This document shows positions 62,066 to 64,000 of a stretch of 64,000 nt of DNA, piece after piece. Under the pieces are notes generated by a model. It searched no databases. It was not told the origin of the DNA and saw only the letters and a list, made by a program, of their open reading frames with translations. This DNA comes from an uncultured Williamsia sp. GTDB lineage: Bacteria > Actinomycetota > Actinomycetes > Mycobacteriales > Mycobacteriaceae. Every line of letters begins with the position of its first letter. Within the stretch, counting starts at the first letter, position 1. The translations under genes and the position numbers were made by a program. The stretch is taken from contig NZ_CANLWM010000008.1 in assembly GCF_947494875.1 (NCBI RefSeq), positions 62,001-126,000 of the forward strand, read 5' to 3'.

Positions 62066-63402
62066 CATCCTCAGGCGGAGTCGCACCGAGGCGTGGTGGC
62101 CACGGCCTCGACGCCGCCGAACGACGTTCACTCGTCCTCGGGGTCGTCATACGCGCGGTCGGCACCCCAGCCGTCGGCTTGCTGGGTCTGCTGAACACCG
62201 CGCTCGTCATCCACCACACCGACGCGCGGACCTTCGGCGTGGTCAGCACGGTCGCAGCGGTCGCGCTGTTGTTCCCCTTCGCCGACCTGGGCGTGGGGGC
62301 GGCGGTCACCACCGCCAGCGCGCAGTGGACGGACGGGGCCATCACCCGGGCGCACTACCTCCGTGTGCTGCGGCGCGCCGGCTCGGTGCTGGCCTCCGTG
62401 ACCGTCGGGATATGGACGCTGGCAACAGCCGCATGGGCTTTCGACGGATGGGGACTGCTCTTCGGGGACAGCATCAGCAGATCCGAGAGCACACCATTGT
62501 CGATCGCGCTGGCAGTGTTCGGACTGGCCGTGCCGCTCAGCGCAGGCCTTCGACTCCTGACGGGATTGGGACGCAACCACATCGCCGTCGGTGTCTCACT
62601 CAGCGCGGCGGCGTTCACGGTGATGGCAACAGCACTCCTCGTCGGCGTCGACGCGCATGGGTTGCTCTACGCCGTCCCCCCCGTCATCGGACTCGCCCTG
62701 TCCGGGTTCGTCGCCCTCGTGGTCGCGGCGCACATCGTCCGACAGACCGGGACCGCTGCCGCCGATGGCGGTCGACCCGTCCTGCCCGAGCGATTGCTGG
62801 CGGGTTCGGCGTCGATGTTCGTCATCTCCATCGGACTGCCCGTCGGCCTGCAGTGGGGTCGTCTCGTCGTCGCGCACTCCGGCGATGCCGCAGATCTCGC
62901 ATCCTACGGTCTCGCCGCCCAGCTCTATGGAATGGGATGGATGGTGATCTCGACCGCCGGCACGGCGATGTGGCCGATATTCGTCCGGCGACGCGTGGAT
63001 CCGCGGCGAACACTGCGATTGTGGCGAGCAAGCCTGTTGTGGTTCAGCACAACCGGCGCGGCGATCGGTGTGGTGTTCACCCTCGCCGCCCCATGGGTTG
63101 CGACCATCGTCTCCGGTGGGGAGGTGACCATCCCGACGGGGTTGGCCACCGCATACGGGCTGCTGCTCCTCGTCCAGAGCGTCCACCTCCCCACAGGCTC
63201 ACTCCTGACGACACCGTCGGAGCTGCGTTGGCAGGCATGGTGTGTGGTCGCGATGGCGATTGTCAGCATGGGCTCGGCGGTGGTGTCGGTTCCGATGTTC
63301 GGGGCAACAGGTGCGGTCCTCGGATCGGTGGCAGGGGTGGTGATCGGGCAGCTGGTCCCCGACTTGACCTCGGCCAGGACGAAAGTTGCGGCAAGGAAAT
63401 AG
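62062..63402 (+). CDS. Oligosaccharide flippase (Wzx-like), copy 2
   Basis: A 446-residue membrane protein with about 12-14 helices and the polysaccharide-transporter pattern LGLLNTALVIHHTDARTFGVVSTVAAVALLFPFADLGVGAAV near its N-terminus. It should translocate lipid-linked units made by the three upstream glycosyltransferases. It starts with an ATGA overlap and ends the operon; a gap of about 90 nt follows. It is only distantly similar to the flippase at 40819. Confidence 0.86.
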   Translation: MTSSGGVAPRRGGHGLDAAERRSLVLGVVIRAVGTPAVGLLGLLNTALVIHHTDARTFGVVSTVAAVALLFPFADLGVGAAVTTASAQWTDGAITRAHYLRVLRRAGSVLASVTVGIWTLATAAWAFDGWGLLFGDSISRSESTPLSIALAVFGLAVPLSAGLRLLTGLGRNHIAVGVSLSAAAFTVMATALLVGVDAHGLLYAVPPVIGLALSGFVALVVAAHIVRQTGTAAADGGRPVLPERLLAGSASMFVISIGLPVGLQWGRLVVAHSGDAADLASYGLAAQLYGMGWMVISTAGTAMWPIFVRRRVDPRRTLRLWRASLLWFSTTGAAIGVVFTLAAPWVATIVSGGEVTIPTGLATAYGLLLLVQSVHLPTGSLLTTPSELRWQAWCVVAMAIVSMGSAVVSVPMFGATGAVLGSVAGVVIGQLVPDLTSARTKVAARK

Positions 63403-63494
63403 ATTTGGCCCGTGGTCGTCCGGTTGGTGGACGGCGAAGGAACGCCAACTGCACATATGCTCCGGGCACACAATCGACACCTTGGAGCATGCGC

Positions 63495-64000
63495 ATGGGC
63501 AAGCACAGCCCCGCACGACCGGCATCACATCCCATCGAACTCACCACCGCCGCTACTGTCGCTGCGGTCGCAGCGCTCTTCGCGACTGCAGGGTTCGCGC
63601 TCGTGGCGGCTCCGGCCGCCGCAGCGCCATCGAAGCCGGTCGCCTATGACGAGGGAGTCAAATCGAGCGCGAACCTCGTCGCGTCTTTGCTCCCGCCGAA
63701 GGTTCTCCCTCCCAACGCGGCTCCGACCAGCGTTCCCCCAGCCATCCTCGCCGTGCGCGGATCGTCCTCTGCGACCGCGTCCCCGACGCTCACCGGCGTC
63801 GGCAAGCAGGGTGGTCCGTCCTCCACCACGAGCCCGTCGACGTCGATCGTGCCGAATCTCGCCACGACCTTGTTCAGCGCGTTCCCACCGTCCCCGGCGT
63901 GGACCACGGTGACGCCGTCGGGCACAACCACCGTGAGCACCAAGTTCGCACCACGCATCGCGACGGTGACCACCACCCCATCCGCCTATGCCCTGGTGCC
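63495..64000 (+). CDS. Exported protein of unknown function (partial)
   Basis: The reading frame is open to the window edge. It starts at ATG 63495 with GGAG (63484-63487) 7 nt upstream and begins MGKHSPARPASHPIELTTAA, followed by a hydrophobic segment and an A-P-A-A-A-A-P cleavage region near residue 44, i.e. a Sec signal peptide. The mature part visible (about 125 residues) is Ser/Thr/Pro/Ala-rich with no recognised domain. A CATATGCT-type -10 lies about 30 nt upstream. The 3' end is missing. Confidence 0.65.
   Translation, partial: MGKHSPARPASHPIELTTAATVAAVAALFATAGFALVAAPAAAAPSKPVAYDEGVKSSANLVASLLPPKVLPPNAAPTSVPPAILAVRGSSSATASPTLTGVGKQGGPSSTTSPSTSIVPNLATTLFSAFPPSPAWTTVTPSGTTTVSTKFAPRIATVTTTPSAYALV

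Noticed and set aside
63644-63976. 110-codon minus-strand frame at the right edge
   Set aside because: The plus strand has a ribosome site, signal peptide and an open frame to the window end; the minus frame is its shadow.

Overview
The window is a high-GC actinobacterial chromosome segment. Gene order and content point to a mycolic-acid-containing member of the Mycobacteriales (Gordonia, Williamsia or Rhodococcus type). The evidence is mce-associated YrbE/Mkl transporter genes beside rplJ-rplL, a fused HadA/HadB mycolate dehydratase beside secE-nusG-rplK-rplA, and a menaquinone block (menD, DUF3592 gene, mgtA-like mannosyltransferase, menG, menJ, grcC-like, htpX) in the order known from Mycobacterium tuberculosis. 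Genus is inferred, not proven.

Layout. 1-2.3 kb: the start of an mce lipid-import operon (mkl, yrbEA, partial yrbEB). 2.5-14.2 kb: ribosomal and translation genes (rplL, rplJ, rplA, rplK, nusG, secE, rpmG), four tRNAs (Trp, Met, Thr, Tyr), hadAB, several hydrolases, and a DUF2786/TIGR04338 pair. 14.3-24.3 kb: an AbiEi/DUF559-like gene flanked by two copies of a 62-bp palindromic element, yajQ, htpX, and the menaquinone and mannosyltransferase block with degenerate 22-bp tandem repeats in two intergenic gaps. 24.3-30.8 kb: a MarR/AbrB-type divergent pair, an enoyl-reductase-like protein, a low-molecular-weight tyrosine phosphatase, an initiating sugar-phosphate transferase, a thioesterase and menB.

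30.8-37.5 kb is the most interesting part. An orphan LuxR-type regulator and two tandem DUF218 proteins precede a compact lasso-peptide-like RiPP cluster. It encodes an RRE/PqqD-like protein (B1), an HprK-like kinase, a B2 leader peptidase, a short asparagine-synthetase-like cyclase without a glutaminase domain, two overlapping precursor peptides and an ABC exporter. Both precursors carry the YxxP...LGS...LT leader signature and end in Pro-Ser. Neither core has the usual Gly1 with Asp/Glu at position 8 or 9. The kinase plus C-terminal serines suggests a phosphorylated product.

37.5-64 kb: a large exopolysaccharide locus. It has two Tat-exported GH5-like glycosidases (one a predicted lipoprotein), seven glycosyltransferases of several folds plus a WecG/TagA enzyme, two flippases, two O-antigen-polymerase-like proteins, two chain-length/co-polymerase proteins (one fused to a BY-kinase), acyltransferases, an SGNH hydrolase and an NTP_transf_5 nucleotidyltransferase. 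Many genes overlap by exactly 4 nt (ATGA/GTGA), so long translationally coupled operons are likely. The phosphatase and sugar transferase near 27 kb probably serve the same pathway. The window ends inside a gene for an exported protein.

At about a dozen genes with no visible Shine-Dalgarno sequence, a TAnnnT hexamer ends 6-7 nt before the start codon. This suggests widespread leaderless transcription.
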